A stretch of 64,000 nt of DNA from Microbacterium pumilum (GTDB taxonomy: Bacteria > Actinomycetota > Actinomycetes > Actinomycetales > Microbacteriaceae), in the NCBI RefSeq assembly GCF_039530225.1, contig NZ_BAAAOH010000001.1:310001-374000 (forward strand), written 5' to 3'. Positions 8,540 through 20,945 of the stretch are shown here, in pieces. The position numbers and the translations under genes are program-made. Numbering within the stretch: position 1 is the first letter of the stretch; the number at the start of each line of letters is the position of its first letter. The notes below the pieces were generated by a model. The model did not search any database. It was not told the origin of the DNA and saw nothing but the letters and a program-made list of their open reading frames with translations.

Positions 8540-8553
8540 GGGCCGAAGGTCCC
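8540..8553 (-). promoter_or_regulatory. Dos-box-like site for the PEP synthase gene
   Basis: Reads GGGACCTTCGGCCC on the minus strand, 78 nt before the start codon. Confidence 0.72.
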
Positions 8554-8609
8554 ACGCATCGTCTGGTCTCACGGATGACAGCCGGCGCGCCGCAGGCGGT
8601 CGAGCGCGC

Positions 8610-8623
8610 GGGACCTTGGACCC
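8610..8623 (+). promoter_or_regulatory. Dos-box-like site for the Usp gene at 8699-9511
   Basis: Reads GGGACCTTGGACCC, 75 nt before the start codon. Second of the pair in this divergent promoter. Confidence 0.72.
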
Positions 8624-8698
8624 GGCTGCGATGCCGCAATCCGCCTATGTTCGGGAAGCGCACGTTCACCGCAGCGTTGCCGACCCGAGGAGTGTCGC

Positions 8699-9511
8699 AT
8701 GGAGCACATCGTGTTGGGGTTCGACGGAACCGAACCCTCGTTGGTCGCCCTGGACTGGGTCGCAGAACGAGCGGCGCGCGGCGCATGCCGCATCGAGATC
8801 GTGACCATCGGAGATCACGTTCCCGACATGGTCATCCGCGACGCCGAGCAGCGGATCACCGATCGCGCCGCGGATGCCGACGTGATCTGGAGGCGGCTGT
8901 CAGGTCGCATGCCGGACTCCCTCCTTCGGGCCGCCGAAGACGCGGACCTGCTGGTCATCGGGGCGCGGCGTCGGCGGCCGGTCAGATCCGCGCTGACCGG
9001 ATGGCTGCCCGTGCGCACGGTCTCACGCTCGCACGTTCCCACCGTCGTGGTGCCGAACGAGTGGACGGTCAACGACGGGCCGGTCGTCGTGGGCGTCGAT
9101 GACGACCACTCGTCGTCGGCGGCGGTGCCTTTCGCCGCAATCGAAGCTGAGGCATCGGGCGGTTCGCTGAGCCTCCTGCACGCCTGGCAGATGCCCATTC
9201 CGACGACGGAGGGTGCGGGCGCCCTGTTGGCCTCGCCGACCCACGTCAAGGATGCGCACCGAGAGGTGCTCGATCGGGCGGGCGAGGCGATCGCCGACGA
9301 GCATCCTGCCCTGACCCTCGAGAAGAGTCTCGTGCAAGACAGCCCCTCGTCGGCACTCGTCGCGCGATCCGCGCGCTCATCGCTGATCGTCTTGGGCACT
9401 CATCAACGCGGACTCCTCGAGTCGGCGATCTTGGGATCCGTGTGCCAGGACGTGCTGGCGAGCTCCCTCAGCCCGGTATGCGTCGTGCCCGCGACGTCGT
9501 CCGGAAGTTGA
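8699..9511 (+). CDS. Universal stress protein, two Usp domains
   Basis: 270 aa, ATG at 8699 with GAGG upstream. Domain 1 begins MEHIVLGFDGTEPSLVAL and has a degenerate loop (GARRRRPVRSALTGW); domain 2 starts at about 130 (VVVGVDDDHSSSAAV) and ends with GTHQRGLLESAILGSV, which keeps the G-9x-G-S part of the ATP loop. Divergent from PEP synthase and followed by the flavodoxin gene. The Usp gene at 4183-5064 has the same architecture, so the two probably arose by duplication. Confidence 0.87.
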   Translation: MEHIVLGFDGTEPSLVALDWVAERAARGACRIEIVTIGDHVPDMVIRDAEQRITDRAADADVIWRRLSGRMPDSLLRAAEDADLLVIGARRRRPVRSALTGWLPVRTVSRSHVPTVVVPNEWTVNDGPVVVGVDDDHSSSAAVPFAAIEAEASGGSLSLLHAWQMPIPTTEGAGALLASPTHVKDAHREVLDRAGEAIADEHPALTLEKSLVQDSPSSALVARSARSSLIVLGTHQRGLLESAILGSVCQDVLASSLSPVCVVPATSSGS

Positions 9512-9541
9512 CGCGCGGCGGTCAGGGCTGCGAGATCCGGT

Positions 9542-9555
9542 AGGACGTTCGGCCC
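9542..9555 (+). promoter_or_regulatory. Dos-box-like site for the flavodoxin gene
   Basis: Reads AGGACGTTCGGCCC, 54 nt before the ATG. Identical to the site at 856-869. Confidence 0.7.
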
Positions 9556-9609
9556 ATCCGCCAGGCAGACGGCGGACAAGACTCGTCGACATCAGCTCGG
9601 AAGGAGCAC

Positions 9610-10137
9610 ATGATGAACGCACTGATCGTGTACGAGTCCATGTTCGGCAACACCCGCAGCATCGCCGAGGCAATCGCCGAAGCGCTGGAGTCCGCAGGCA
9701 CCAGCACCACCCTTGCACCGGCGGCGGCGGCCCCGTCCGACCTCAGCGACTTCTCGCTCATCGTCGTCGGGGCGCCCACCCACGCGCACGGCCTGCCGCG
9801 GCCGGAATCACGGGTCGACGCCGCCGAGTGGGCAGCGGATCCTGCGGCGGACCTGGTGCTCGAGCCCACCGCCGGCGACTCCGGCGTGAGGGAGTGGCTC
9901 GACGGCATCAAGCTGGCCGGGAGCCCTCGGTTCGCCGTCTTCTCGACACGGGCGGCGATCCCGCGCATCTTCGCGGGCGACGCCGGTACGGCCATCGCCA
10001 AGCGACTCCGGCGGCACGGCGCGCACGTCGATGCCCACGAGGCGTTCCTCGTCGACCTGCACAACCACCTCGTCGACGATGAGGTGGCGCGCGCACGCGA
10101 GTGGGCCGCCGGCCTGGTCCCCGTCCCGACCTCCTAG
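9610..10137 (+). CDS. Flavodoxin-family protein
   Basis: 175 aa. The N-terminal LIVYESMFGNTRSIAEAIA is the FMN phosphate-binding loop of flavodoxins; LIVVGAPTHAHGLPRPESR is the second FMN-contact region. A role as a low-potential electron carrier or flavin reductase partner is likely, but the redox partner is not visible here. The ATG at 9610 or the adjacent ATG at 9613 could be the start; AAGGAG fits both. The next gene (10153) follows after 15 nt and is probably co-transcribed. Confidence 0.85.
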   Translation: MMNALIVYESMFGNTRSIAEAIAEALESAGTSTTLAPAAAAPSDLSDFSLIVVGAPTHAHGLPRPESRVDAAEWAADPAADLVLEPTAGDSGVREWLDGIKLAGSPRFAVFSTRAAIPRIFAGDAGTAIAKRLRRHGAHVDAHEAFLVDLHNHLVDDEVARAREWAAGLVPVPTS

Positions 10138-10152
10138 CGCAAAGGACACGCA

Positions 10153-10641
10153 GTGGACGTCTCTTTCCCGGGTACGCGAGCCACCGGAGCGCAACATCGA
10201 CACCGCGCCACGACGGCGCGGTCGACTCGCGTCGGGCTGCTCATCCTCGAGGGGCTCGTCGCCGTCACCGCCGTCGCGGGCGGAGTCGCCCTCATCCTCG
10301 GATCGCTCAGGCCAGAGCTCGCGACGGTGCTGAATCCTCCCGCCGACTATCTCGCAGGCACCCCGTTCTCGAGCTACCTCGTGCCGGGTCTGATCCTCGC
10401 CGTCGTCGTCGGCGGTGTCCACGCGCTGGCATTCGTGCTCGCCCTGCGGCAGAGTGAGTGGATTCTCATGGGTGCTGGGGTTGCCGGCACTGCGCTGCTC
10501 ATCTGGGTGTTCGTGCAGATGGTCTTCATCCCCTTCAGCTTCCTTCAAGTGCTGTACTTCGGGTTCGGTCTGGCTGAGGTGGCGGTCGTCATGCTCGCCT
10601 TGGGCATCCTGCGAGTCGCTCCACCCGTGCGACCGCACTGA
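10153..10641 (+). CDS. Four-TM membrane protein, unknown function
   Basis: 162 aa, GTG start 15 nt after the flavodoxin gene. After a basic N-terminus (about 1-25) come four hydrophobic helices, including LLILEGLVAVTAVAGGVALIL, LVPGLILAVVVGGVHALAFVLAL and VAVVMLALGILRV. No motif is recognised. The linkage to flavodoxin suggests a membrane partner or a passenger of the same stress operon. Confidence 0.65.
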   Translation: MDVSFPGTRATGAQHRHRATTARSTRVGLLILEGLVAVTAVAGGVALILGSLRPELATVLNPPADYLAGTPFSSYLVPGLILAVVVGGVHALAFVLALRQSEWILMGAGVAGTALLIWVFVQMVFIPFSFLQVLYFGFGLAEVAVVMLALGILRVAPPVRPH

Positions 10642-10749
10642 GCGAGCTGACACTGCGATGGGACCGTCAGTGCTGCGTGCGCCCCGCGCCGCGGATGCGT
10701 CCACACCGTTCGCCGTAAGCCTTCGCCGAACGTCCTGGCCTCGCGCATC

Positions 10750-12708
10750 ATGACCGGCGACGCACGCGAAAGGGCCGGAGTGGATGCCGACGGCGCCCTT
10801 GCCGCCAAGTCCGAACAGCCTGCCGGCTCACCGCAGCCGCTCAGGGCGTCGAACACGATCGGTCGCATCGGCACGACGTGGGCGTGGGCGACATCACTGA
10901 TCCGGCGGTTCCCCTGGGTGGCGGGCACGATCGCCGTGGCAGCGGTGGCGGGCGCGGTCGCCGTCACTCCCTGGGGGGCGACGGGCGAGGTGCTGCTCAT
11001 CGCCTACGTCGTCATGATGGCGGGACGTTCCGCCTGGGCGATGGTGCGCGAATTGCGCAACGGCACCTTCGGAGTGGACGTCATCGCGGTGACCGCGATC
11101 GTCGCGGCGGTGCTCGTCGGGGAAGTCTGGGCGGCGCTGGTGATCGTGCTGATGCTCACCACCGGGCAGGCGCTCGAAGAGTACGCAGCCCATCGCGCAC
11201 AGCGCGATCTCTCCCTCCTGCTTGCGCGCAACCCGCAGACCGCGCATCTCGTGCAACCCGACGGGACCATGCGGGACGTCGACGTCAGCGCTGTCGTACC
11301 GGGCGAACACGTCCTCGTTCGTGCCAACGAAGTCGTGCCCGTCGACGGAGCGCTCGTCGATGAGGCCGGCCTCTTCGACGAGTCGTCGCTGACCGGTGAG
11401 AGCCTGCCCGTGGAGAAGATCGCAGGCGACGCCGTGCTGAGCGGCAGCATCAACGGCTCGGACGCCGTGGTGCTCGAAGCCACCCGCGCGGCGAAGGACA
11501 GTCAGTACCAGCAGATCGTTGCGCTGGTCGAAAGCGCAGCGGCGAGCAAGGCGCCCATAGTGCGCCTCGCCGATCGATTCGCGCTGCCGTTCGCACTCGC
11601 CGCTTACGGGATCGCCGGCCTCGCGTGGTGGCTGTCGGGAGACCCGGCCCGTTTCGCAGAGGTGCTGGTCGTGGCGACACCCTGTCCGCTCATCATCGCC
11701 GCGCCGGTGGCGTTCATGGCCGGGATGAGCCGGGCCGCTCGAGACGGAATCATCATCCGCAGCAGCGCGACCCTTGAAAAGCTGCATCGTGTCCGCGCGA
11801 TCGCGTTCGACAAGACGGGAACACTCACGCGTGGAGAGCCGGCGCTCGTCGGCGTCCACGGTCACGGTGGAATCGGCTCGGACACGCTCCTCCAGCTCGT
11901 CGCCTCCGTCGAGTCGAACTCGACCCACACGCTGGCGAGGGCGGCTGTCCGAGGTGCCAGCGAGCGCGGCATCGCTCTCGACGAGTCCGACGACGCGACG
12001 GAGGTTGCCGGGAGCGGCATGGTCGCGCGGGTGAGCGGGCATGTCGTCGCCGTGGGCAAACGCACGTACATCGCGCAGCTCACCGGTCGGGAGACAGAAC
12101 GGGCATCGCTGCTGCGCGGCGAGATGGCGGTTTACGCTGCGATCGACGGCGCCTTCGCCGGCGTCCTCGTGTTCCGAGACGAAGTGCGGCCCAATGCCGC
12201 CGCGACGCTCGCGGGTCTGCGTCGGCACGGTGTCGCGTCCATGACGATGCTCACCGGCGACGACCGCGCGACCGCTGAACATGTCGCGGAGGCGGTGGGG
12301 ATCGAGGACGTGCATGCGAACTGCCTGCCGATCGACAAGGTCGAGTTCATCTCGCGATCGATCACGCACCCGATCGCAATGGTCGGAGACGGCATCAACG
12401 ACGCACCCGTGCTCGCGGCCGCCGACATCGGGATCGCGATGGGCGCACGGGGCGCGACCGCGGCGAGCGAGGCAGCCGACATCGTGATCCTCCCCGACGA
12501 CATCGCCCGCGTTGCGCATGCGGTCACCATCGGTCGCAGCACTGTCGACATCGCGTTGCAGGCCATTTGGATCGGCATCGGGCTCAGCGTGGTGCTCATG
12601 ATCCTGGCCGCGTTCGGTCTGGTTCCGGCGATCGTGGGCGCTTGGCTGCAGGAGGCGATCGACGTGATCGCGATCCTCTGGGCGCTGCGCGCAAGCCGGA
12701 GTCGATGA
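10750..12708 (+). CDS. Heavy-metal P1B-type ATPase
   Basis: 652 aa. All P-type landmarks are present: actuator LTGES (about 214-218), membrane motif TPCPL (310-314), phosphorylation motif DKTGTLT with Asp354, and hinge GDGINDAPVLAAAD. The TPC motif replaces the CPC of Cu/Zn/Cd pumps, and no N-terminal heavy-metal-binding domain is present, so the metal cannot be assigned. The start at 10750 has no clear ribosome site. Upstream, a half-matching Dos-like sequence at 10660-10673 sits at the usual distance but is too degenerate to call. It abuts the second P-type ATPase gene. Confidence 0.87.
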   Translation: MTGDARERAGVDADGALAAKSEQPAGSPQPLRASNTIGRIGTTWAWATSLIRRFPWVAGTIAVAAVAGAVAVTPWGATGEVLLIAYVVMMAGRSAWAMVRELRNGTFGVDVIAVTAIVAAVLVGEVWAALVIVLMLTTGQALEEYAAHRAQRDLSLLLARNPQTAHLVQPDGTMRDVDVSAVVPGEHVLVRANEVVPVDGALVDEAGLFDESSLTGESLPVEKIAGDAVLSGSINGSDAVVLEATRAAKDSQYQQIVALVESAAASKAPIVRLADRFALPFALAAYGIAGLAWWLSGDPARFAEVLVVATPCPLIIAAPVAFMAGMSRAARDGIIIRSSATLEKLHRVRAIAFDKTGTLTRGEPALVGVHGHGGIGSDTLLQLVASVESNSTHTLARAAVRGASERGIALDESDDATEVAGSGMVARVSGHVVAVGKRTYIAQLTGRETERASLLRGEMAVYAAIDGAFAGVLVFRDEVRPNAAATLAGLRRHGVASMTMLTGDDRATAEHVAEAVGIEDVHANCLPIDKVEFISRSITHPIAMVGDGINDAPVLAAADIGIAMGARGATAASEAADIVILPDDIARVAHAVTIGRSTVDIALQAIWIGIGLSVVLMILAAFGLVPAIVGAWLQEAIDVIAILWALRASRSR

Positions 12709-12712
12709 GCGG

Positions 12713-15616
<2,904 letters not shown>

Positions 15617-15676
15617 CGCCACTACCTGCAGTGATGGCATGGGAGCGGGGCCAGCCACAACGAAAGGACACCAATC

Positions 15677-16171
15677 ATGGACAACAGTGCGAACCAGCGT
15701 CCGATCGTCGTCGGCGTCGACGGGTCGCGCTCGTCGATCGATGCGCTGCGCAAGGCCGCCGAGCTCGCAGACGTCTTCAACGCGCCGATCGAAGCCATCA
15801 CCGCCTGGCAGTTCCCCATCACCTACGATCAGACGCTGCCGACGGGGATCTGGTCTCCCGAGGGCGAGGCTGCCGACACGCTCTCCCGCGCGATCCATGA
15901 GGCCTTCCCCTCGGGTAAGCCGGAGAATCTCACGACGCAGATCGCCGCCGGTCCCCCCGCGGCTGTGCTCATCAAGAAGAGCGAGACCGCGTCGATGCTG
16001 GTGCTCGGCAGTCGCGGCCGGGGCGGCTTCGCGGGATTGCTGCTGGGATCTGTGAGCACCGCCTGTACGCAGCATGCTCACTGCCCGGTGCTGGTCATGC
16101 ATTCGATGAAGTCGCAGGAAGACGCCTCCGACACCGAACGCCTCGATTCGGAGCTCACTCCCACCGCGTGA
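15677..16171 (+). CDS. Universal stress protein, single ATP-binding domain
   Basis: 164 aa, ATG with AAAGGA upstream. Of the Usp proteins in this window it alone keeps a complete nucleotide loop, GSRGRGGFAGLLLGSVS (G-2x-G-9x-G-S), so ATP binding is likely. The N-terminus PIVVGVDGSRSSIDALRKA is classic UspA. It follows the P2-type ATPase and has its own Dos-box-like site. Confidence 0.9.
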   Translation: MDNSANQRPIVVGVDGSRSSIDALRKAAELADVFNAPIEAITAWQFPITYDQTLPTGIWSPEGEAADTLSRAIHEAFPSGKPENLTTQIAAGPPAAVLIKKSETASMLVLGSRGRGGFAGLLLGSVSTACTQHAHCPVLVMHSMKSQEDASDTERLDSELTPTA

Positions 16172-16232
16172 CCGCCGATCTCCCCGGTCCTCGCTTGGGC
16201 GGCGGACCTGCCTCCGGCGTCGGGCGGTCACG
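16167..16232. terminator. Inverted repeat spanning both stop codons of convergent genes
   Basis: Arms CGTGACCGCC (16167-16176) and GGCGGTCACG (16223-16232) pair perfectly over 10 bp around a GC-rich loop. Each arm contains the stop codon of one convergent gene. Probably a bidirectional terminator, though it lacks a T-tract. Confidence 0.5.
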
Positions 16233-17178
16233 CCGCCAGAGCGACTGCGATGAAGACGAAGATGACGATGTCGCTGAGGAAGTGGATCCACCACGCCCAG
16301 AACAGGCCACGCGTCTCCAGCATCGCCTTGCCGAGGATCCACCCCATGCAGATCGACAGAACGCCGCCCAGCAATCCTCCCGGGGTGCCGAAGTAGTGGG
16401 CGACGCCGAAGAGGACTGCTGACTGCCACAGCGCATGGCTGCTCCCCACCGCGGGCTCGAGAGTCGCGAGCATCGGCGCCCGGTACGTCATCTCCTCGGT
16501 GAAGGCGTTGACGGCGGCGTAGAAGATGATCGACGGGACCATCGGGAGGATGACGGCGAAGTCCGCTGCGGTCGGTCGCACGACGAAGTACTGGACGATG
16601 CCGAGCGCGGCGGTGATCCCGAAGCCCCAGATCAGTCCGAAGCGACGCCAGGAGTCGGCGTGGGGAAAGCCGAGCACGGGGACCGGCCGGATCGGAGCGG
16701 TCAGCATCCCGAGGCGCAGGAAGAAGTCCTTCGGCTTCAGACCCAGCAGGAGAAGCGCGGCGACCATCAGCAGCGCTGCGAGGAGCTTGACGGTCTGCTC
16801 GGCCTGCATGCGCTGATCGAATGCGGTGGCTCCGAACAGCCCTTGAACCCATGGCATGCTGAGGTCCACAGCGGGCATGGCGGCGATCAGGACGAGCAGC
16901 AGGCACATCACCACGCTGAATCGCCAGAGCGGGCGCATCCGGCGAGAGACGAGCGTGACGACGAACAGAACTGCGGGGACCGTGATCTGAGCAACCGTCA
17001 GCCATGCCGGCGCGGGCCCGATGAGCTCCGTCCAGAAGATGACCGGCACGGTGCTGACGAGCAGGGTCGTCAGCCACGCCGCCCCGATCACCCACGGCGT
17101 GGATGCCGGAGCCGGCGTCCACGTGGCCGCGGGCGGAGGAGCGGCCGCGGTGCCGAGGCCGCCCGTGCCATGTCTCAT
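16228..17178 (-). CDS. CPBP-family intramembrane metalloprotease
   Basis: 316 aa; the ATG at 17176-17178 is chosen for its GAGGAGG site. About eight TM segments. CPBP (Abi/CAAX protease) motifs are present: EEMTYRAPM (EExxxR), FGVAHYFGTPGG and the final WWIHFLSDI with the His/Asp-type ligand. The family cleaves prenylated or other membrane-embedded substrates; the target is unknown. A Dos-box-like site 60 nt upstream puts it in the stress regulon, divergent from the flavoprotein gene. Confidence 0.87.
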   Translation of the reverse strand: MRHGTGGLGTAAAPPPAATWTPAPASTPWVIGAAWLTTLLVSTVPVIFWTELIGPAPAWLTVAQITVPAVLFVVTLVSRRMRPLWRFSVVMCLLLVLIAAMPAVDLSMPWVQGLFGATAFDQRMQAEQTVKLLAALLMVAALLLLGLKPKDFFLRLGMLTAPIRPVPVLGFPHADSWRRFGLIWGFGITAALGIVQYFVVRPTAADFAVILPMVPSIIFYAAVNAFTEEMTYRAPMLATLEPAVGSSHALWQSAVLFGVAHYFGTPGGLLGGVLSICMGWILGKAMLETRGLFWAWWIHFLSDIVIFVFIAVALAA

Positions 17179-17238
17179 CGCCGCCTCCTCGTCGTCGCGA
17201 CCGGAAACCAGGGTCCGGCATCCGACCAGCACGACAGA

Positions 17239-17252
17239 AGGTCGAAGGTCCC
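17239..17252 (-). promoter_or_regulatory. Dos-box-like site for the CPBP protease gene
   Basis: Reads GGGACCTTCGACCT on the minus strand, 60 nt before the start codon. Confidence 0.7.
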
Positions 17253-17269
17253 GTGCTCTTCGGTGCGAC

Positions 17270-17283
17270 GGGACCTTCGGCCT
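17270..17283 (+). promoter_or_regulatory. Dos-box-like site for the PNPOx-like gene
   Basis: Reads GGGACCTTCGGCCT, 75 nt before the ATG. Second of the pair in this divergent promoter. Confidence 0.7.
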
Positions 17284-17358
17284 CACTCCGACGACAGCGA
17301 GGAGTTTCACTGGAGCCGGAGCCGTGGTACGGCCAACGACACGAAAGGAGCTGACGTC

Positions 17359-17811
17359 ATGTATGGGACCGGTGACGCAGTCGTCTCAATGCTCGGCGAA
17401 GAGGAATGCTGGAACCTGCTGGCGCGCCACGAATTGGGCCGCCTTGCGCTGAGCCCCGATGGGACGCCTGACATCTTCCCGGTGAATTATGTGGTCGACG
17501 GTCCGCGAGTGCTGTTCCGCACGGCGCCTGGCTCGAAGCTCGCAGAACTCACCGTCAACCCGCAGGTCGCGTTCGAAGTCGACGAGTACGACGACTCGTT
17601 CGCGGCGAGCGTGGTGCTGAAGGGGATCGCCAAGCGTCTGGAGTTGCAGCGCGACATCGACGCCGCCGACACACTCCCGCTCGTCCCGTGGATTCCGACC
17701 CTCAAGTACCGCTGGGTGCAGATCACCCCGACCGCGATCACGGGAGTCAGGTTCGAACGCGGTGCGGAGCCCGACCGGTACGCTGCATCTGCGAACGACG
17801 CGTGGACGTGA
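17359..17811 (+). CDS. Pyridoxamine 5'-phosphate oxidase-like flavin-binding protein
   Basis: 150 aa. ATG at 17359 after AAAGGAG. The split-barrel pattern is visible: LGEEECWNLLARHELGRLAL, PDIFPVNYVVDG, VLFRTAPGSKL, VAFEVDEYDD and SVVLKGIAKRL. Such small PNPOx-like proteins bind FMN or F420 and often act as reductases, not true vitamin B6 oxidases. The substrate is unknown. It is convergent with the GH43-like gene and its Dos-box-like site suggests hypoxic induction. Confidence 0.85.
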   Translation: MYGTGDAVVSMLGEEECWNLLARHELGRLALSPDGTPDIFPVNYVVDGPRVLFRTAPGSKLAELTVNPQVAFEVDEYDDSFAASVVLKGIAKRLELQRDIDAADTLPLVPWIPTLKYRWVQITPTAITGVRFERGAEPDRYAASANDAWT

Positions 17812-17827
17812 CGGGACGGCTCGCCGA

Positions 17828-18826
17828 TCACGCGTACAGGTCCGAGCGATCCTCGATCACTCGGAGCCCGGCCGACTCGTCCTCCACAACCTCGAACAAC
17901 TGGGCTCGAACGTGCGGCGTCCCCATACCGCGATGCAGCACGAGCATGAGCGCTCCGTCGAACGTGGTGAAGAGCATCCCGTGGCCGGCATTTCCGTCAA
18001 CGAGCACATCGAGCTGCTCCCAGGGTCCCTCGATCGAACCGCCACGCGAGATCGCCATCGTCTCGACGTACTCCGCCGTGGCTCCGGTGCGTCGGTAGGT
18101 CGCCCAGAGCATCAGCAGTCCCCCACCAGCCAGACGTCGCAGCTGCGGACCGTCTGTGACGTACGGCACCGGCGACAGCGCGCTCGGGGTGCGTTCACGA
18201 AGGTGCTTGGCCTCCGATCCACGGAAGAGGTGGATGGGACTTCCGACCGACCGGACGAGGCCGGCATCCAGTCGGATCGCCTCGATCGTGCCATCGAACA
18301 GCTGCACCCACTCGTGCGCGTAGACCATCCACGGCTGACCTGACCCGTCGACGTACAGGGTTCCGTCGAGCGTCATGAACTCCCGCGGAGCGACCGGTCC
18401 GACGTGGTCCAGCAGCTCGAACGGGCCGAGCGGGGAAGACGCGACGCCGATCACCGTGCCCCGCGTGACAGGTGCGTACACCTGTCCATCGCGATGTCGT
18501 GCAGACAGCTCTGATGTGCCATCCGATGCCACCGGCAGAGCGCGTGTGGAGTCGTGCAGCGTCGTGAAGAGGTAGAAGCGCCCCTCGAACTCGTGCACCT
18601 CGGGCGCCCAGGGCGATTCGGCGGGGTTCGCCCACGTTCCCTCGGGGATGGTGAACACGGTGGTGGGGCCGACCCATTTTCGGAGGTCGGCACTCCGGTA
18701 CACCGTGACGACCGGAGCATCCGGAGAAGACGTGTAGAGGTAGTACGTCCGATCCGGCCCGTTGGCGAGAATGAACGGATCATGCGCCCAGAAGTCCGCG
18801 AGGACGGATGTGTCGGCAAAGGTCAC
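17828..18826 (-). CDS. Glycoside hydrolase family 43-like protein
   Basis: 332 aa. Five-bladed propeller signature: N-terminal FWAHDPFILANGPDRTYYLYTS with the catalytic-type Asp, SPWAPEVHEFEGRFYLFTTLHD in the middle and a C-terminal GNAGHGMLFTTFDG. There is no signal peptide, so it is probably cytoplasmic and acts on imported oligosaccharides, such as arabinosides or xylosides; specificity cannot be read. It stands alone, with no transporter next to it. Confidence 0.8.
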   Translation of the reverse strand: MTFADTSVLADFWAHDPFILANGPDRTYYLYTSSPDAPVVTVYRSADLRKWVGPTTVFTIPEGTWANPAESPWAPEVHEFEGRFYLFTTLHDSTRALPVASDGTSELSARHRDGQVYAPVTRGTVIGVASSPLGPFELLDHVGPVAPREFMTLDGTLYVDGSGQPWMVYAHEWVQLFDGTIEAIRLDAGLVRSVGSPIHLFRGSEAKHLRERTPSALSPVPYVTDGPQLRRLAGGGLLMLWATYRRTGATAEYVETMAISRGGSIEGPWEQLDVLVDGNAGHGMLFTTFDGALMLVLHRGMGTPHVRAQLFEVVEDESAGLRVIEDRSDLYA

Positions 18827-18977
18827 GGGCTACTCCGGGTCGGCGAGAACAGGGGGTTCGATGCAGAGGATCGGGGTCTCCCATCCTCGCTCGCCCATCA
18901 TCGCCCTGCTGCGGAGCTGGGGGCTGGATGCCGCGCTGAGCCGTCCGATACGCCGGGACTCCAGCCCCGATACCGAA

Positions 18978-19012
18978 CCGAAGGCGGCGAGCGTGGCACC
19001 CGCCGCCTTCGG
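18978..19012 (-). terminator. Hairpin downstream of alkaline phosphatase
   Basis: A 12-bp stem, CCGAAGGCGGCG (18978-18989) with CGCCGCCTTCGG (19001-19012), and an 11-nt loop, 31 nt beyond the phosphatase stop codon. There is no clear T-tract on either side. Confidence 0.6.
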
Positions 19013-19043
19013 GATGTGCGGCTTCGCTACTTCTTCTTGACGG

Positions 19044-20729
19044 CTATTTCCTCACCCCGACGACCGAGTTCTTGCGAACCCCGCTCTGCACGCCCGAGAC
19101 GTCGACCTTCACGGTCGTGGTCCTCTTGGGCGCGGTGAACGACGCGGTGACCGTGCCGTCGATGACGTCCACCGTCTTCGTCTCGCTGCCGAACGAGACG
19201 GCGACCTGGCGGTCGCCGTACCAGCCGGAGCCGGAGATGGTGACCTTCTGGCCACCGCGCACCAGCTGGGGGTTGCTGATCTTCGCCTTCCTGCTCAGCG
19301 CTCGCGTATCGGGGTTCAGCCCGAGCACTTCCGACAGGGTGAAGAACGTGTCGGTCTGGTCCGTGAGCCCGACGATGTTGGCCGCGCCAGGGCCGAATCC
19401 GGCGATCCGCACCTGGGTTCCGGTGTGCTGCTGCGATCCACCGGCGGCGGCCGTTCCGTAGGAGATCTTCATGACGGTTCCGTCCGCGGTGGTCACTGCG
19501 GTGGACAGCGAGGTCGGCGGTGTGACGTCGACGATCTGGCTGGAGTGCCCGTGGTCGGCCGTCACGAGGACAAGGGTGTTGCCATCCGCCGCCGCGAACT
19601 CGAGCGCCGCCTGCACCGCCTCATCGAGGTCGATCGTCTCGCCGATCTGCCCGCAGGCATCCGCCGCATGGTCGCGCTTGTCGATGCTCGCACCCTCGAC
19701 CTGCAGGAAGAATCCCTTGCCGCTCTTTGCGGAACTGAGCAGGTCGATCGCCTTCGTGGTGAGCGCGGCGAGTGAGAGGGACGAGTCCAGCCGCTCAGGA
19801 TTCTCGGCACAGGTGACCGGCGTGTCCGCCCCGCCGATCGCGGCTGTCGTCGAGAGGTAGCGGGTGGGGAAATTGCCCGGTGTGAACAGACCGAGCACCG
19901 GTCGGGTCTGCGAGGCCTTCGTAACGCCGGCCAGCCCTGCCGCATCGGTCACGACCTGGTAGCCGCGCGACTGGGCCTGCGCAAGAAGGGTCTGGCCATC
20001 CCACGGACCGGCTTTCGCGGTCTGCTGGAAGCTCGCCAGACCGCCGCCGAGCACGACATCCGCGCGCGTGCCGAGGAGCTGCTCCGAGATGGAGCCGAGT
20101 CCTCCGCTGGCCAGCGCATCGGCACCGCACGTCGTGCTGTCGGGCCCGTAGCAGGAGCGGGCGGCGACGTGGGCGACCTGCACTGCCGGGGTGGCATCCT
20201 GAATCTCGGCCGTCGAGACATCCCCGGTGCGGTACCCGTTGGCTTTCGCGATCTCGAGAATGGTGGGGAGCGCTTGACCGTCGATGTCGACCGAGATCGC
20301 GTTGTCGTAGGTCTTCGAGCCGGTCGCCCACGCGGTGCCGGTGGCCGCCGAATCCGGGACATAGTCGGGCTTGCCCTTGTCGGCGCCATCCTTGTACACC
20401 GAGTACGTGGTGTACGAGCCGGTCAGCGGCAGCGCGTCGATGCCGGGCAGCTCGCCGGCCGCGCCGTACGCGTAGTTGCGCGCGATCGTGATCTCGGAAT
20501 CGCCCATCCCATCCCCGATGAGAAGGATGACGTTCTTGGCCTTGGCGTCCTCGATCGCCGTGCGGACGGCCTGAGTGTTGTCGCCGGGCTCGCGCTGCCA
20601 TTGCCCGGCAGCAGAGACGGCAACGGCAGCGGCGGATCCGGCCAGGCTCGCGGCGACGATCGCGGCGCCCGTCGCGATCGCGATCGTGCGCAGCCGCGGC
20701 TTGGTGTGAACGGGTTGCATGAGGGACAT
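19044..20729 (-). CDS. Secreted alkaline phosphatase (PhoA family)
   Basis: 561 aa. The ATG at 20727-20729 (AGCAGGG upstream) gives a basic N-terminus and hydrophobic signal peptide (about 13-45). The catalytic core follows: metal ligand Asp73 in [11 protein letters not shown], nucleophile Ser127 in [41 protein letters not shown] and HTGTQV. After about residue 480 comes a C-terminal beta-sandwich-like extension ([18 protein letters not shown]). It hydrolyses phosphate monoesters outside the membrane, likely for phosphate scavenging. Export route and metals are inferred from the family. Confidence 0.92.
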   Translation of the reverse strand: MSLMQPVHTKPRLRTIAIATGAAIVAASLAGSAAAVAVSAAGQWQREPGDNTQAVRTAIEDAKAKNVILLIGDGMGDSEITIARNYAYGAAGELPGIDALPLTGSYTTYSVYKDGADKGKPDYVPDSAATGTAWATGSKTYDNAISVDIDGQALPTILEIAKANGYRTGDVSTAEIQDATPAVQVAHVAARSCYGPDSTTCGADALASGGLGSISEQLLGTRADVVLGGGLASFQQTAKAGPWDGQTLLAQAQSRGYQVVTDAAGLAGVTKASQTRPVLGLFTPGNFPTRYLSTTAAIGGADTPVTCAENPERLDSSLSLAALTTKAIDLLSSAKSGKGFFLQVEGASIDKRDHAADACGQIGETIDLDEAVQAALEFAAADGNTLVLVTADHGHSSQIVDVTPPTSLSTAVTTADGTVMKISYGTAAAGGSQQHTGTQVRIAGFGPGAANIVGLTDQTDTFFTLSEVLGLNPDTRALSRKAKISNPQLVRGGQKVTISGSGWYGDRQVAVSFGSETKTVDVIDGTVTASFTAPKRTTTVKVDVSGVQSGVRKNSVVGVRK

Positions 20730-20945
20730 CCCTGCTTTCGTCGGAGTGGTGTGAACCCCTTCAGCAGACTCCGCCCTGGCAACATCTGCGTGAACGCCGA
20801 GGGAAGAATGGGCGACATGCGGATCGCGAATCGACCGCATCCTGAGGCAGTCGTTCGTGATCCGCTCCTGTTGCACCTGTACCCTTTCCCCGCAGGGAGC
20901 GAGCACATCTCGTGCGCTTCGGGACTGCTGATCGGAAGGTCCACG

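Noticed and set aside
10660..10736. Possible Dos-box-like sites before the heavy-metal ATPase gene (GGGACCGTCAGTGC at 10660; AGGACGTTCGGCGA on the minus strand at 10723).
   Set aside because: The first has only the GGGAC half and lacks the second half; the second points the wrong way and lies 13 nt from the start. Distance of the first (76 nt) fits, so it stays a weak possibility.
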